From positions 1 to 18,873 of the forward strand of contig WION01000779.1 in the NCBI GenBank assembly GCA_015039365.1: DNA of 18,873 bases. The letters are read 5' to 3'. The notes below the pieces were generated by a model. It had not been told where the DNA came from, ran no database searches, and was given only the letters and a program-made list of their open reading frames with translations. Each line of letters opens with the position of its first letter. Position 1 is the stretch's first letter. The stretch is from Amanita rubescens. Taxonomy: Eukaryota > Basidiomycota > Agaricomycetes > Agaricales > Amanitaceae. Made by a program: the position numbers and the translations under genes. Positions 9,958-18,873 of the stretch are shown here, in pieces.

Positions 9958-11801
9958 TTGCTTGCACTCCCCCACGATTTGCTCGAACGAATTTTCCTGT
10001 ATCTAGACGCCCAAGACGTCAGAAGGCGCACCTTTGTATCAAGGCGAATCAACAATTTCGTACCTTCCTCGGTGATTCTACGGTATCGCTTGGCCTGTCA
10101 TGCGGCAGGCGTCGTTGACAACCCGTGTTGCAACCTCTCGTTTGCGGAACGCTACGAGGCTCTAATAAAGCGAGAAAAGGCGTGGTGGAGATTTCAGCCA
10201 GCTTTTATAAAGACGTTTCATGATGCGTTTAAGGCATCCCCCATATGCAGCTTAACATCGGGTGTCCATCTGTACGGCGAAAGCGGGAGCCGTAATCTGC
10301 ACTATTGCTTCCTTCCATCCACACCAGACGATGTTCTACGATGGACAACCATGCCCAGCCATGCTCCAGTCAAGAACTGGGATCGTCCCTTTGCACATAT
10401 CCGTCAGGTGGGCATGGCCGGTGGTGATAATGATCTCATGGTCCTCGTCATCTCGTGCGTTCGTCAAAACCTAATTGATGAATGATGATTCTCACTTTAA
10501 CACCAGGTCGACGAATGAGGATCAAGTACGCGTCTGGTATTCATTATACATCACTCTTCTTCAATTCTCCACCGGAGAACACCATCCGTTGGCTCACCGT
10601 CCACGAATTGACGTAGGAGAATACGAAATGGGCCAGCATGTTTTTCTGGAAGTCGCCGGCGACAACATTGCTCTCCTAATTGACACTTACGGGATATCAC
10701 AACTATCTATTTTTGACTGGAAGACGGGCCTTAAGAAATTGGTACGCAGCTACACTAATCTGTCTCCCATTTCTTTCCTAAATATTTGCCCCTCTTGAGA
10801 CAGCAACATCACACTTTAGAGACGGCCTACTGTCGTCTTGCTTTCGTATCACCTGAAATTCTTCTCGTACCCAACGCGATCAAGGGCCAATACGAAGTTT
10901 GGAGGATCCCATGGAAGCAGATGGCGTTCCATATCAGATGTTAGGTCTTTGTTTTCCTGCTCTATCCAAGGGGCATTCTATCATCAGGTTTGAAGATTGC
11001 CGTGGTAGACCTAACCCACATAATATGCTGCGAACTTCACCTAAACCATTCCACACTTCTCCGGACGAAACCGTGATCATCACCATAGTCAATATCGCTA
11101 TTTCCCCAAACCAATTTGGCCCAAGATTGGCCCTTTTCATCCGCCGCCGATATCTTCTAGAAGCCATTACGAATCTCACACAGTCAGGCGTGCCTCCCCC
11201 ATTCGATGTCCGGCATCATTTCAATGATGTGGAGGTCAATTATGACGACTCTGGAACACGTACACCATACTCTTTCACTTCACCTCCTCCACCACGGGCT
11301 CTCAGGCTGCCTCTAGCCATGGAAAGGGGTATAGCGTGAAATCCATTCCTTGGTCTGAATGGGGACCGCCTGTATCAAGGTGGTTCAGTACTGGGAACGG
11401 GGATCAAACCTGGAGTAATACTTCCGGACAAAGATAGGTGTTCCTTGAGCCTGTTGATGATGGTGATGAAAGGTACCGATTGAGCATAATCGATTTCAAC
11501 CCTTATAACGTCTACAATCCTCAAGACTATTTACCGGGCGATTTGGTTGTAAGACGAAAAGGAGACTACTTCGATCACGGTAATGTTTTTGCGGAGGAGA
11601 TCGAGATGAGATTGGGCTGTACGATATACACGGCTCCCCAGGCGTATGATCATAATACGTGGTTCATAAACGACGAGAGTGTGTTGGCTTTAAAGGTACG
11701 TGCGAGGTATAGCTTTTTTTTGCCTTTTTACTTATGGTTGGCAGACTGTCGCTTACGAAGGGCGTGTGGTTGGAAATATGACCTTATTCCATTTTGGCTG
11801 A
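9958..11801 (+). pseudogene. F-box protein gene, start lost and interrupted
   Basis: F-box proteins bring substrates to SCF ubiquitin ligases. The N-terminus reads LPHDLLERIFLYLDAQDV then RRRTFVSRRINNFV, a standard F-box of the type expanded in mushroom genomes. The body contains FAERYEALIKREKAWWRFQP and FDWKTGLKKL. Exons are 9958-10454, 10507-10741, 10804-11695 and 11745-11801; the introns (52, 62 and 49 nt) keep phase. The protein would end TVAYEGRVVGNMTLFHFG. Damage seen: no in-frame ATG before the F-box (the first usable codon is TTG at 9958, and a stop lies upstream at 9928). There is a one-base frame loss near 10905-10912 (a CCC run), another near 11314-11320 (a CC run), and TAG at 11435-11437 in GQR-stop-VFLEPVDDGDERY. 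The two indels could be homopolymer errors; the TAG and missing ATG are substitutions and argue for a real pseudogene, unless an upstream exon supplies the ATG. Confidence 0.78.
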
Positions 11802-12481
11802 GAATTAATGTGTCCACTCGTCGTTGCTACTCGTCAGACATATATCACTTCTTGGAACCTGCTGTCTTCAGATCTATAACACTATGATAAATGACTAAAA
11901 TTAAGCTATTTGCTGCTCTACTGACCTCCCCGTTCCCAAAAGACGCTAATGAGCAAGCTACCTTTTCCTAGCCCTTGTTGACTCCACCACGCTAACCGTC
12001 ACCAGTTCTCCCCACTACGAACCAGTTCTGCCCGCGCTGTCCAAGGATCATTCTATCGTGCTACGCGTTTCGCCCACGCTCCTACGGATGTATCGCTTTT
12101 TTCCCAAACGAATTTGGCCCAACATTTGCTCTTTTCACGCGCCGCCGATCTCTTCTAGAAACCGTTACAAGCTTCACGCAAACAGATGTGCCGAATGTCC
12201 GGGAACATTTTAATAAAGAGGTGAACGACTTGGGGGTTTCCCTGATCTTCGCAACATTTATATAATATCGCAACATATACATAAGTAATTCACGTATTCT
12301 CCCTATGCCCTCTCGGTAGAAAAAATGCAGGATAGAGGGTGGAAAAGTAGGTAGGTGTATTAGAGAGTGATATGGGCGCGGCTCGAACATTGGTGGTAGG
12401 CGAGCGCACGCTTGGATCGAGTTTCTGTTGCACGCTCGGAACTACTATATGTCTCGAAATACTCCAGCCTAGTGTGGTACT
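11802..12481 (+). pseudogene. Fragment of a second F-box gene copy in the spacer
   Basis: No intact gene lies here. About 12025-12240 is a diverged copy of part of the neighbouring F-box gene (about 10960-11230). 'tgtccaaggatcattctatc' matches the 'tatccaaggggcattctatc' region. The stretch 'aatttggcccaa', then 'cgccgccgat' and 'tcttctagaa', follows in the same order as at about 11112-11165. An internal piece is missing between these blocks. It is a truncated relic lying head-on to the 3' end of paralogue B. The rest of the interval (about 12245-12480) shows nothing I recognise. Confidence 0.6.
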
Positions 12482-14203
12482 TCAGGCCTTCGTATGTTGA
12501 CTCTTGAGTGCAGCATCTTCCGTGCAATATTCCTTCCCGATAGCCCTAAGGTCCTCATGGCCCTGGTTAGGCAAAGCTTTTGACAGAGATTAAACAGAGT
12601 CGATTATTCAGCTTGAAACTTACGGCAAATGTAATCCAAGGTGCCGTCTGGGAGATCTACATGCCGTGCGCTTGACCAGTCGTATATGTACGCCTTGAAC
12701 TTGTTATCGACGTCCTTGCCGTAGATAAAATATTTATCTATTGGATGCCTGAGCGATATCAAATGATTGACACACTTCATCAGCTGAGAGCGACAACACT
12801 TACGTATTTACCATCCCGAAGTCTTTCTTATACCGTTCTATTGCTTCTTGTTTCAGCTTTTCTCGCTCTTGATCATCTAGGCCCTTCACGTCCATCTCAC
12901 CCTCAAACTTCACAACCAGATACACCACAGTTATGCTGTTCTCATCATTTACAAGCAGCGACCCCCCTGTAAGGAATCTTTCAACCGCCTTCAAGTTTGT
13001 AACCTCGTGTACAAGGTGCTGTTGTTTCCGGGTTCCTTCGACCCAGAATACTTTGAGGGCAGCCGGGAAACCATCAACGAGGCCACGTAATTTGTAATAA
13101 TTAGCTTCGGCATTACCCCAAAGATGAACTGGCTGGTCTTTAATGATGAATTTCTCGAGGTCAGGAAGAAGCTAAGAACAGGAACAGGTATCAAGCTGAG
13201 TATGATAGATACGAAAGTCTTGTGTACGTACTACGTGATCTTTGACTCGGAGGCCTTGCGGTATGGGCTTCGGTGGCGGTGGAAGTGCTCTGCGGTCGCC
13301 AGGCAAATAAAACGTATCTAAGAAGGGCCATTCCAGGCCCGGAAGTTTCTTATACCTCGCATGGGCCCAATCAAGCAATCTTAGCGAGTTGGAGGAGCGC
13401 GCATCCGGGCCATTAGCATAATTGGCGATATACTTATCCCTGTTATCGGCACAAACTGGTTAGCGGATATAATACATTTCAACGCTATACACGTACATGT
13501 GAATCATCCCATACTTTTGCTTATATTCTTCCCTAGTCTTCGCCCCCAGCGCTAGAAACTTAGCCCTATCCCCCCCAATTTTCGGATCCAATGCAACCCC
13601 CATGTCACCATCAGGAGATATATGTTCATCTTCAGCGGACCGGCAGGCCATTCGAACACGCCGTCAATATACTGCCCAACCTGCTTCAGATGTGAGACTT
13701 CCGCGAGAATAAATTTCATGTCTTCCTCGGTTTGGTCTGTATACACCTTTACGACGGGATTGATATACTTCTTGACGTGACTCTCGGTATATGTTCCTTT
13801 GAGAATCAGGACGCATGCATGTTTGCTGAATATAGTTTTCTTTTGTACATTCTTCAAAAGCAGCCAAGCAGGGAACTCATCACGACGCTTCTATAAACCC
13901 CAGATATAGCAAGATTGGTTATACATCAGGGCACGGTACGTACTAGTTTCGGCATCAGTTGACCGACTCGTTGTCCTGACGGAGGTCCACAAATAAGAGT
14001 ACGTTGATCATTTACAGGTGTAGTATTCCCTCTCTCTCCCGCCCTTTTCTGGAAAGATGTAAGGTGAACAAGGTCAAAATGTCGCAAGAACAGTCGGCAC
14101 GTACGACGATGGTCATTGGATCATTCTCGCAGGCTAATACGTTTATCGCAAACCACGAACATAGCATGGAGAAAGCGAAGACTATGATTACAAGGAGGCG
14201 CAT
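12482..14203 (-). CDS. Paralogue B: predicted secreted protein with two tandem kinase-like modules, one frameshift
   Basis: Seven exons from the 5' end: 14105-14203, 13944-14048, 13497-13890, 13232-13439, 12804-13171, 12624-12748 and 12482-12576. Introns are 47-60 nt, all GT-AG and phase-consistent, and the predicted protein is about 464 aa. The signal peptide is MRLLVIIVFAFSMLCSWFAI, followed by CENDPMTIV, Lys-Arg and a segment with CGPPSGQRVGQLMPKL. Module 1 shows NPVVKVY (Lys), LAEVSHLKQV (Glu), a hinge-like YLLM..MGVALDP, IHMDKYIAN (H-x-D...N) and LRLLDWAHARYKKLPG. Module 2 shows AALKVFWVEG, HEVTNLKAVERF, then HPIDKYFIYG (Asp kept, Asn replaced by Tyr) and AYIYDWSSARHVDLPDGTLD. The C-terminus is PLPNQGHEDLRAIGKEYC and onwards. 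One base is missing near 13604-13606 ('gtgacatg' where C has 'gtgaacatg'), which breaks module 1 at the hinge. This is a real lesion or an A-run error. Confidence 0.62.
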
Positions 14204-14579
14204 GGTGTGACTGGTGCAGTGAAGACTTCAAAACGTAGAGGTTGCTTGAGTAAAATTGACAAGGGTACTAAAAGATACCACATCTGGTAACGGGCACAGC
14301 CCGCGACGTATTACCATCACTTGTGGTCGTTGCCTTGTGATGGTGCCTACCCGTGCCGCCCGATACCTTGACTCGGAGCCGATCATGATGTGATGAAGTG
14401 GATCCGCCTCGGCAGTTGCAAGTGACGCTTTGCGCGTGCGTAACAAGTTGCGTTCAAAGTAAACTAAACTTCGAAGAAAGATGAGGTAGATATGCCAGAG
14501 ATAACAAAGAGCGCTTGAGCGTTGGTGATGAGCGAGTTGCGATATCAGAAACTAGACTACCATGTGTGAGTACCGCCGC
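14204..14579 (-). promoter_or_regulatory. Upstream region of paralogue B
   Basis: This spacer lies between the start of B and the end of C, with no gene seen. Its first bases upstream of the ATG resemble those upstream of C ('tgact', 'gcagt'), showing that the tandem duplication included the promoter. It contains GATCCGCCTCGGCAGTTGCA (14401-14420), which is shared with A. It also has an inverted repeat ACCATCAC (14313-14320) and GTGATGGT (14337-14344) with a 16-nt spacer, possibly a hairpin or protein-binding site. Confidence 0.4.
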
Positions 14580-16300
14580 CTAGCGGTGGATTTCACGCTT
14601 TGATATGTCGACTCTGCGCGCGGCGTCCTTCGAGCAATATTCATTCTCGATTCTCCTAAGGTCCTCATAGCCCTTGTTAGGCAAAGCTTTTGGTAGGGAT
14701 TAAACAGAGTCGATTATTTATTTAGCTTGAAACTTACGGCAAATGTAATCCAAGGTGCCGTCTGGGAGATCTACATGTGCACTTGACCAGTCATATATGT
14801 ACGCCTTCAACTTGTTATCGATGTCCTTGCCATAGATAAATATTTATCTATTGGATGCCTGAGCAATATAAATAATCAGCATCCGCTGAGACTCGAGAGC
14901 GGCAACACTTACGTATTTACCATCCCGAAGTCCGTCTTATACCGTTCCATCGCTTCTCGTTTCAGTTCTTCACGCCTTTCTGGAGTCAGGCCCTCTACTT
15001 CCATCTCGCCTTGAAACTTCATCACAAAGTACACCACACTTATTTCCCTTGCCCCATCCACCCTTAGCTGCCCGCCTGCAAGTAAACATTTAACCGCTAT
15101 CAAATTTGTGATCTCATGATAAAGGTACTGGTGTTTCCGGGATCCTTGGACCCAAGATACTTTGACGACGGCCGGGAAACCATCGACGAGTTTGTGTAAT
15201 TTGTAATAATTAGCTTCGGCATTGCCCCAAAGATAGACAGGCTTGTCATTAATGATGTTCTTCTCGAGCGTAGGAAGAAGCTAAGAACATGAACGAAATC
15301 AAGATAAGTATGATAGATACGAAATGTTGTGTCGTACTGAGAAACCTTTGTTCCAAGGTTTCTGGTATGGGTTTTGGCGGTAATGGAAGGCCGCCAGACT
15401 TTCCGGGCCAATAAAACGCTTCCAACCAGTTAGAGGGTGGGGCCCCAATGCCCGGAACTTTGCAATACCTTGCGTGGGCCCAATCAAACAGGTTCAGACG
15501 TGAATTGGAGTCATAGTCATGAGCGGAATTGGCCATATGTAGATCCCTGACATTGGTACAAACTAGTAATCAGAAATGATAAAATCCAACTACATGCACG
15601 TACTTATGAATCATGCCATACTTGTGCTGATATTCGCGATTAGTTGTCATCATCAGCGCGGAATACTTTGCTTTGTCCTCGCATTATTCGGATCCAATGC
15701 AACACCCATGTTCACAAACAGGAGATATACATTCATCTTCAACTGACCGGCAGGCCATTCAAACACACCGTCAATATACTGCTCAACCTGTTTCGAATTC
15801 GAGACTTCTAATAGGACGGATTTCATATCTTCTTCGGTTAATCCTCTGTACACTTTCAAGATGGGATTGATATACTGCACGACACGGCGTCCAATCGCTG
15901 ATGATTGTATGTTCCTTTGAGAACCAGGACGCATGAATGTTCGGTGAGAATAGTTTTCTGTATGGCCATTTCTAGCCAGGTGGAAATTGTTTACGACGCT
16001 TCTAGAAATCCCGGGCAATAGCAAGACTAGTTTACATACAGAGCAAATAAGTACGTACTAGTTCCGGCATCACATTTCCGAGTCGTTGTCCTGGCGGAGG
16101 TCCACAGAAGATATTGATAGGATTTGATGCTTTCTTTCCTGCCCTTTTCTGGAAAGGTGTAAAGCGAATAAGGTCGAAATATCGCAAGGATAGTCAGCAC
16201 GTACGACGATGAAAACGGCATCATTCTTGCAGGCTAAGGCGTCAGCTACAAGCCACGAGCATAGCATGGAGACAACGAAGACCACGGTTGAGAGGCGCAT
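14580..16300 (-). pseudogene. Paralogue C: decayed copy of the secreted tandem kinase-like gene
   Basis: Same exon layout as B: 16205-16300, 16059-16148, 15604-16001, about 15338-15546, 14913-15280, 14738-14858 and 14580-14686. The signal peptide (MRLSTVVFVVSMLCSWLVAD), Lys-Arg and CGPPPGQRLGNVMPEL segment are intact. It keeps the clearest kinase catalytic loop of the three: IHKDLHMAN (H-x-D-L-H-x-x-N) followed by LNLFDWAHARY. The exon at 14913-15280 has exactly the same length as in B. Lesions: a one-base loss near 15980 (FPP-W), extra sequence breaking frame at about 15885-15905, a one-base loss near 15674-15690, and a phase error at the end of exon 4. Exon 6 is 4 nt shorter than in B: one base lost in a T-run near 14840, and a 3-nt loss near 14776 that removes the Arg of SSARH. 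So many breaks suggest a true pseudogene. Confidence 0.65.
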
Positions 16301-16805
16301 GAGTTGACTAGCGCAGTAAAGGCCTGTACTATCGCAGAACGTTGAACAGTCTAGGAGCCAAGGCAAGTTGAGGAGGAGATCGCATCTAGCAACGGCCAAC
16401 GGGCGTCGGGCACAGCCTTGAGCTCGCGATTGGTCGTCAGGGTGGCCCTGTGATCGGGACGGCGCAATCTGCCTGTACTTGATGCAATTCATTTTCGGTA
16501 AGTAGACACTGGCGCCAGCGTGAAACGACGCCCGACTAGATAACATTTACAGCGCCTTTTCGGTGACCCTTTGCTAAGACCAGGTTATATGATTTTCGTC
16601 AGTTGAGTCGTGGCGGAAAGACGTAACCCTAAACTATGGTCACCGAACTCGTCCACCGGCTAAGTAGCTTCCTCTTCTTCCACTACCAGCAATCCACCTT
16701 GTCCAACGCAACGTCAAAAAGCTGGCTGACGCGTACGTAGCTTGCTAATTGTCTATAGTAGTCACATGTCACGCGTGATCAATCGATCCTCACCAACCTT
16801 CTACT
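16301..16805. promoter_or_regulatory. Divergent upstream region of paralogue C (-) and the dioxygenase (+)
   Basis: No gene is supported here; the long minus-strand frame through 16546 is an upstream extension of exon 1 of paralogue C. A 10-base inverted repeat, TTCGGTGACC (16559-16568) and GGTCACCGAA (16638-16647), lies in the half nearer the dioxygenase. It could be a paired regulatory site, but there is no independent support. Confidence 0.4.
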
Positions 16806-18170
16806 ATGGACACCGACAGTTTGCTGACTTCAGAACAGCTTCAAGCGCTCAGACAGTCTATCTCATCCCATGCGCCATTTTGTAGCGGCGTCTTGCCAGT
16901 GTCCAATCCCGTAGACTTGGCCTTGTACTATGGGAAAGGAGAAAACGCTCGGTGACTTGGGCTCCTTGACATCTCGCTTGCAATACTTAACAGGCTCTTC
17001 ATAGCTGGATCGATCTCTATCGCCCTTCAAATGAATCCATATCAAACCTTGTCAACGCATGCGAACCTGCAACATTTGGTTTCAAGGGCGAGGACGTGTA
17101 TGATGAATGTTACAGAAAAGCCGGAAAGCTCGACTGCACCTCATTTCGGCCTATGCTCGACATTTCGAGCCTCGGTCTCGTCGAGATTGTACGCGATGGC
17201 CTTTTACATGGGATGGAGGCGCAGAAACCTATTCGAGCCGAGCTGTACAATTTGAACGTCTATGGTGTCGTCCTACATCTGAAACATGTCGCACACGTAC
17301 TAATGCGTTCTCGTAGGAGAGGGATCATTCTTCAAGGCACACAGGGATACTCCCCACGGTCAAAAGATGTTCGGATCTCTAGTCATCTTCTACCCAACTT
17401 CCCACCAAGGCGGTAGGTTGCACATCAGGAAAGACGACAAGGAATGGTATTTCGACTCTGAAATATTGACCGAAACCGAGGAGCCTCACATCGGCTATGT
17501 CGCCTTGTACAGCGATGTCGAACACGAAGTTGATTTGGTCAAATCCGGCCACAGAGTATCGATCACCTACAATCTCTTCTACGAATCGGACCACTTTGTG
17601 CAGCATCCTACTTCCTTGTCTCCTAATGCTCTTGCTTTTAAAAACTTGTTGCAAGGCCTTTTGGATGATCCGACGTTTCTCCCGGACGGAGGGTGGCTTG
17701 GTTTCGGCCTTGAATATCACTATCCGCTACCCACTGCTACCAAACACATCAAACTGGACAAAATCTCCAACAACCTTAAAGGAAGCGACGCGGAAATCAT
17801 GCAAGTCGCGGAACAACTTGGTCTTAACGCGTCGCTCTGGTGCCTGGTCGAGTCTGCCCGTGCCAAGGTGGCATGCAAAGGAATATTACCTGATATAAGT
17901 GGGATGGAATTTGGCGAAAATACAATCGCTCTCGACTCATTCCTCCGCGAAGAAGTCGGGGCCAAGATGTTGCAAGAAAGCGAGGAAGGAGAGGTTGACG
18001 AGAGGTGTTACATCAATTGGGTCACGCGTCCGACTGGTACGAACCGTACCCGGACGGCTTACCTGTATTATGGAAACGAGACAACCTCCGAATATGCATA
18101 TAACACGGTTTGTTTGGTTATACGAGTGGAGAAAAGAGGGCAAAATCAGACCCAGAACCCTAGTGACTGA
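16806..18170 (+). CDS. 2-oxoglutarate/Fe(II)-dependent dioxygenase, prolyl 4-hydroxylase-like fold
   Basis: Exons 16806-16951, 17005-17264 and 17317-18170 give 419 aa with no breaks; introns are 53 and 52 nt. The early part has ENARWIDL and NACEPATFGFKGEDVYDE, followed by YRKAGKLD, AELYNLNVYG and GSFFKAHRDTPHG. Iron ligands fit H144 and D146 in AHRD and H205 in SDVEHEV. R215 in SGHRVSITYNL would bind the 2-oxoglutarate carboxylate. MFGSLVIFYPTSHQGG is the usual strand after the HxD loop. These proteins are common, cytosolic-looking 2OG oxygenases in fungi, and no signal peptide is seen. The substrate cannot be told from sequence. The ATG at 16806 is chosen because it opens the frame that leads into the first intron. 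The gene converges with a methyltransferase 80 nt away. Confidence 0.85.
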
Positions 18171-18250
18171 TACGCTCCGGTTTATGCATGTATATATCCC
18201 GTCAATGTTCTGTCTATTTCATTTCGTCTACGTTGAATCCAAAAGTCAAT
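18171..18250. terminator. Short convergent 3' spacer
   Basis: Only 80 nt separate the dioxygenase stop (18168-18170) from the methyltransferase stop (18251-18253). Both transcripts must therefore end in overlapping sequence. No clear canonical poly(A) signal was identified. Confidence 0.4.
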
Positions 18251-18873
18251 TTAAAGTCTTGTAATACTCCACTTCATCCAATGGACTATCTCACCACCTC
18301 TATCGACCGGAAAAACTTCCGTCTCTACCTTGACAGTGCCCTTTTCGAATATTTCACCATCCCAAAGCTCATTCCAAGAATCGGACGAATGACAAAATAT
18401 TTGATGCTGCACGCCATCCACCAAGGTATATCTTGCTCCCTTCACAAGTGCCCCGCGATTCGCCCCGAATATAGTTGATCCAGGAAGCGGTGAGATTAAA
18501 GACCCGAATTTCTGTGCGATATCGCGCTGCCCTGCTTCATCAAAGAGATGGAAGAATGAGGATGCGCAAATGGCGGAAACGTGACCTTGGAGAGGATTCA
18601 AGCTGGTTAAGGATTTGAGATTGGCAGGGCGAGGATTGATATTGAGGGGTGGATTGGAGGAGTAGAAAGGAGCGCGTGGTGTACTAAGCATTGCTGCGTC
18701 GAATATGTCACCAGCGATGAATGCCGCTGGGAATGTTTCGGGAGTGCTCCGGAAGAGCTCATGGCCGTAGTCCCAAAAAGCTATATACAACGTCAGTTAA
18801 GAGTAAGAAGATTTCGTGGATGCTCGCCTTGACGCAGTTCGAACCCCATTACGTTCTCCGCCGGCCAGCCATC
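18251..18873 (-). CDS. SAM-dependent methyltransferase, C-terminal part (5' end outside window)
   Basis: Class I methyltransferase of a type common in fungi, transferring methyl from S-adenosylmethionine to an unknown acceptor. Exons visible are 18828-18873 (partial) and 18251-18780. They read WPAENVMGFELRQ, then AFWDYGHELFR, FIAGDIFDAA (acidic residue after strand beta3), VSAICASSFFHLFDEAGQ (the beta4 region) and SLISPLPGSTIFGANRG. The C-terminal half (SWNELWDGE...VHWMKWSITRL) fits the fungal family's tail. The glycine-rich SAM loop lies upstream, outside the window. The exons can be joined in frame only with a GC donor (CAAG followed by GCGAGC) and a TATATAG acceptor, giving a 47-nt GC-AG intron. 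The ATG at 18788-18790 falls inside this intron and is not the real start. Confidence 0.78.
18781..18827 (-). other. Probable GC-AG intron in the methyltransferase gene
   Basis: The phase joins CAA-G to CT-TTT, giving Arg-Gln-Ala-Phe-Trp inside the block ELRQAFWDYGHELF, which fits the family. The length is 47 nt, like other introns here. The only nearby GT donor (GTAATG) would delete the conserved ENVMGFELRQ piece. Confidence 0.6.

Larger units (their letters stand above)
12482..16676 (-). repeat. Direct tandem duplication, unit about 2.1 kb (B and C)
   Basis: Starts (14203 and 16300) and stops (12482 and 14580) of B and C are offset by 2097-2098 bases. Exon borders and several intron sequences match across the unit. 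For example, the last intron and flanks near 12560-12750 are nearly identical to those near 14670-14860. Upstream flanks also align, so each unit carries a gene and its promoter. The outer limit near 16676 is my estimate from the unit length. Confidence 0.75.

Noticed and set aside
16070..16546. 158-codon minus-strand ORF as one protein
   Set aside because: Its first part is upstream sequence of paralogue C and its last part reads through intron 1; the real start is the ATG at 16300, as in A and B.
16620..16634. Telomere-like 'aaccctaaac'
   Set aside because: A single unit only, with no tandem array.
17379..17965. Minus-strand ORFs opposite the dioxygenase
   Set aside because: They are shadows of the third exon of an intact, well-recognised plus-strand gene.

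Overview
The window looks like nuclear DNA of an Agaricomycete (mushroom-forming basidiomycete). Coding exons are split by many short GT-AG introns, about 47-64 nt each. The gene families fit: Old Yellow Enzyme, an F-box protein of a common mushroom type, a 2-oxoglutarate dioxygenase, a fungal SAM methyltransferase and an RNase H-like retroelement remnant. Most apparent ORF breaks disappear once introns are placed. I did this by eye, using splice signals, reading phase and comparison between paralogues. I saw no tRNA, rRNA or CRISPR array.

Layout. 1-1110 (+): 3' part of an Old Yellow Enzyme-type flavin oxidoreductase, cut by the window edge. 1637-2103 (+): a possible small secreted eight-cysteine protein behind a TATA box. 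2426-3913 (-): one intact 495-codon ORF with a coiled coil and a retroelement-type RNase H domain that keeps its acidic residues. 5555-7573 (+): a multi-exon, disordered AT-hook protein with an in-frame stop near its end. 7839-9414, 12482-14203 and 14580-16300 (all -): three paralogues (A, B, C below) with the same seven-exon structure. 9958-11801 (+): a damaged F-box gene lying between A and B, followed by a fragment of a second copy near 12025-12240. 16806-18170 (+): an intact 2OG-Fe(II) dioxygenase. 18251-18873 (-): a SAM methyltransferase converging on it, cut by the window edge and apparently using a GC-AG intron.

The most interesting part is the A/B/C family. Once spliced, each gene starts with a signal peptide, then a conserved Lys-Arg, then two tandem modules that read like divergent protein kinase folds. 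Module 1 has a Lys in 'VxKVY', a helix-C-like Glu, an 'H-x-D...N' catalytic-loop pattern and 'D-W-x' in place of DFG. Module 2 keeps the Lys, the Glu and 'DWSSAR' but has lost the His and the Asn. This suggests secreted kinase plus pseudokinase proteins in a locally duplicating cluster. B and C form a direct tandem repeat of about 2.1 kb, and C is clearly decaying.

Most of the frameshifts I had to assume, in several unrelated genes, are one-base changes in short homopolymer runs. Sequencing or assembly error is therefore a real alternative to pseudogene decay. The dioxygenase and methyltransferase show no such breaks.
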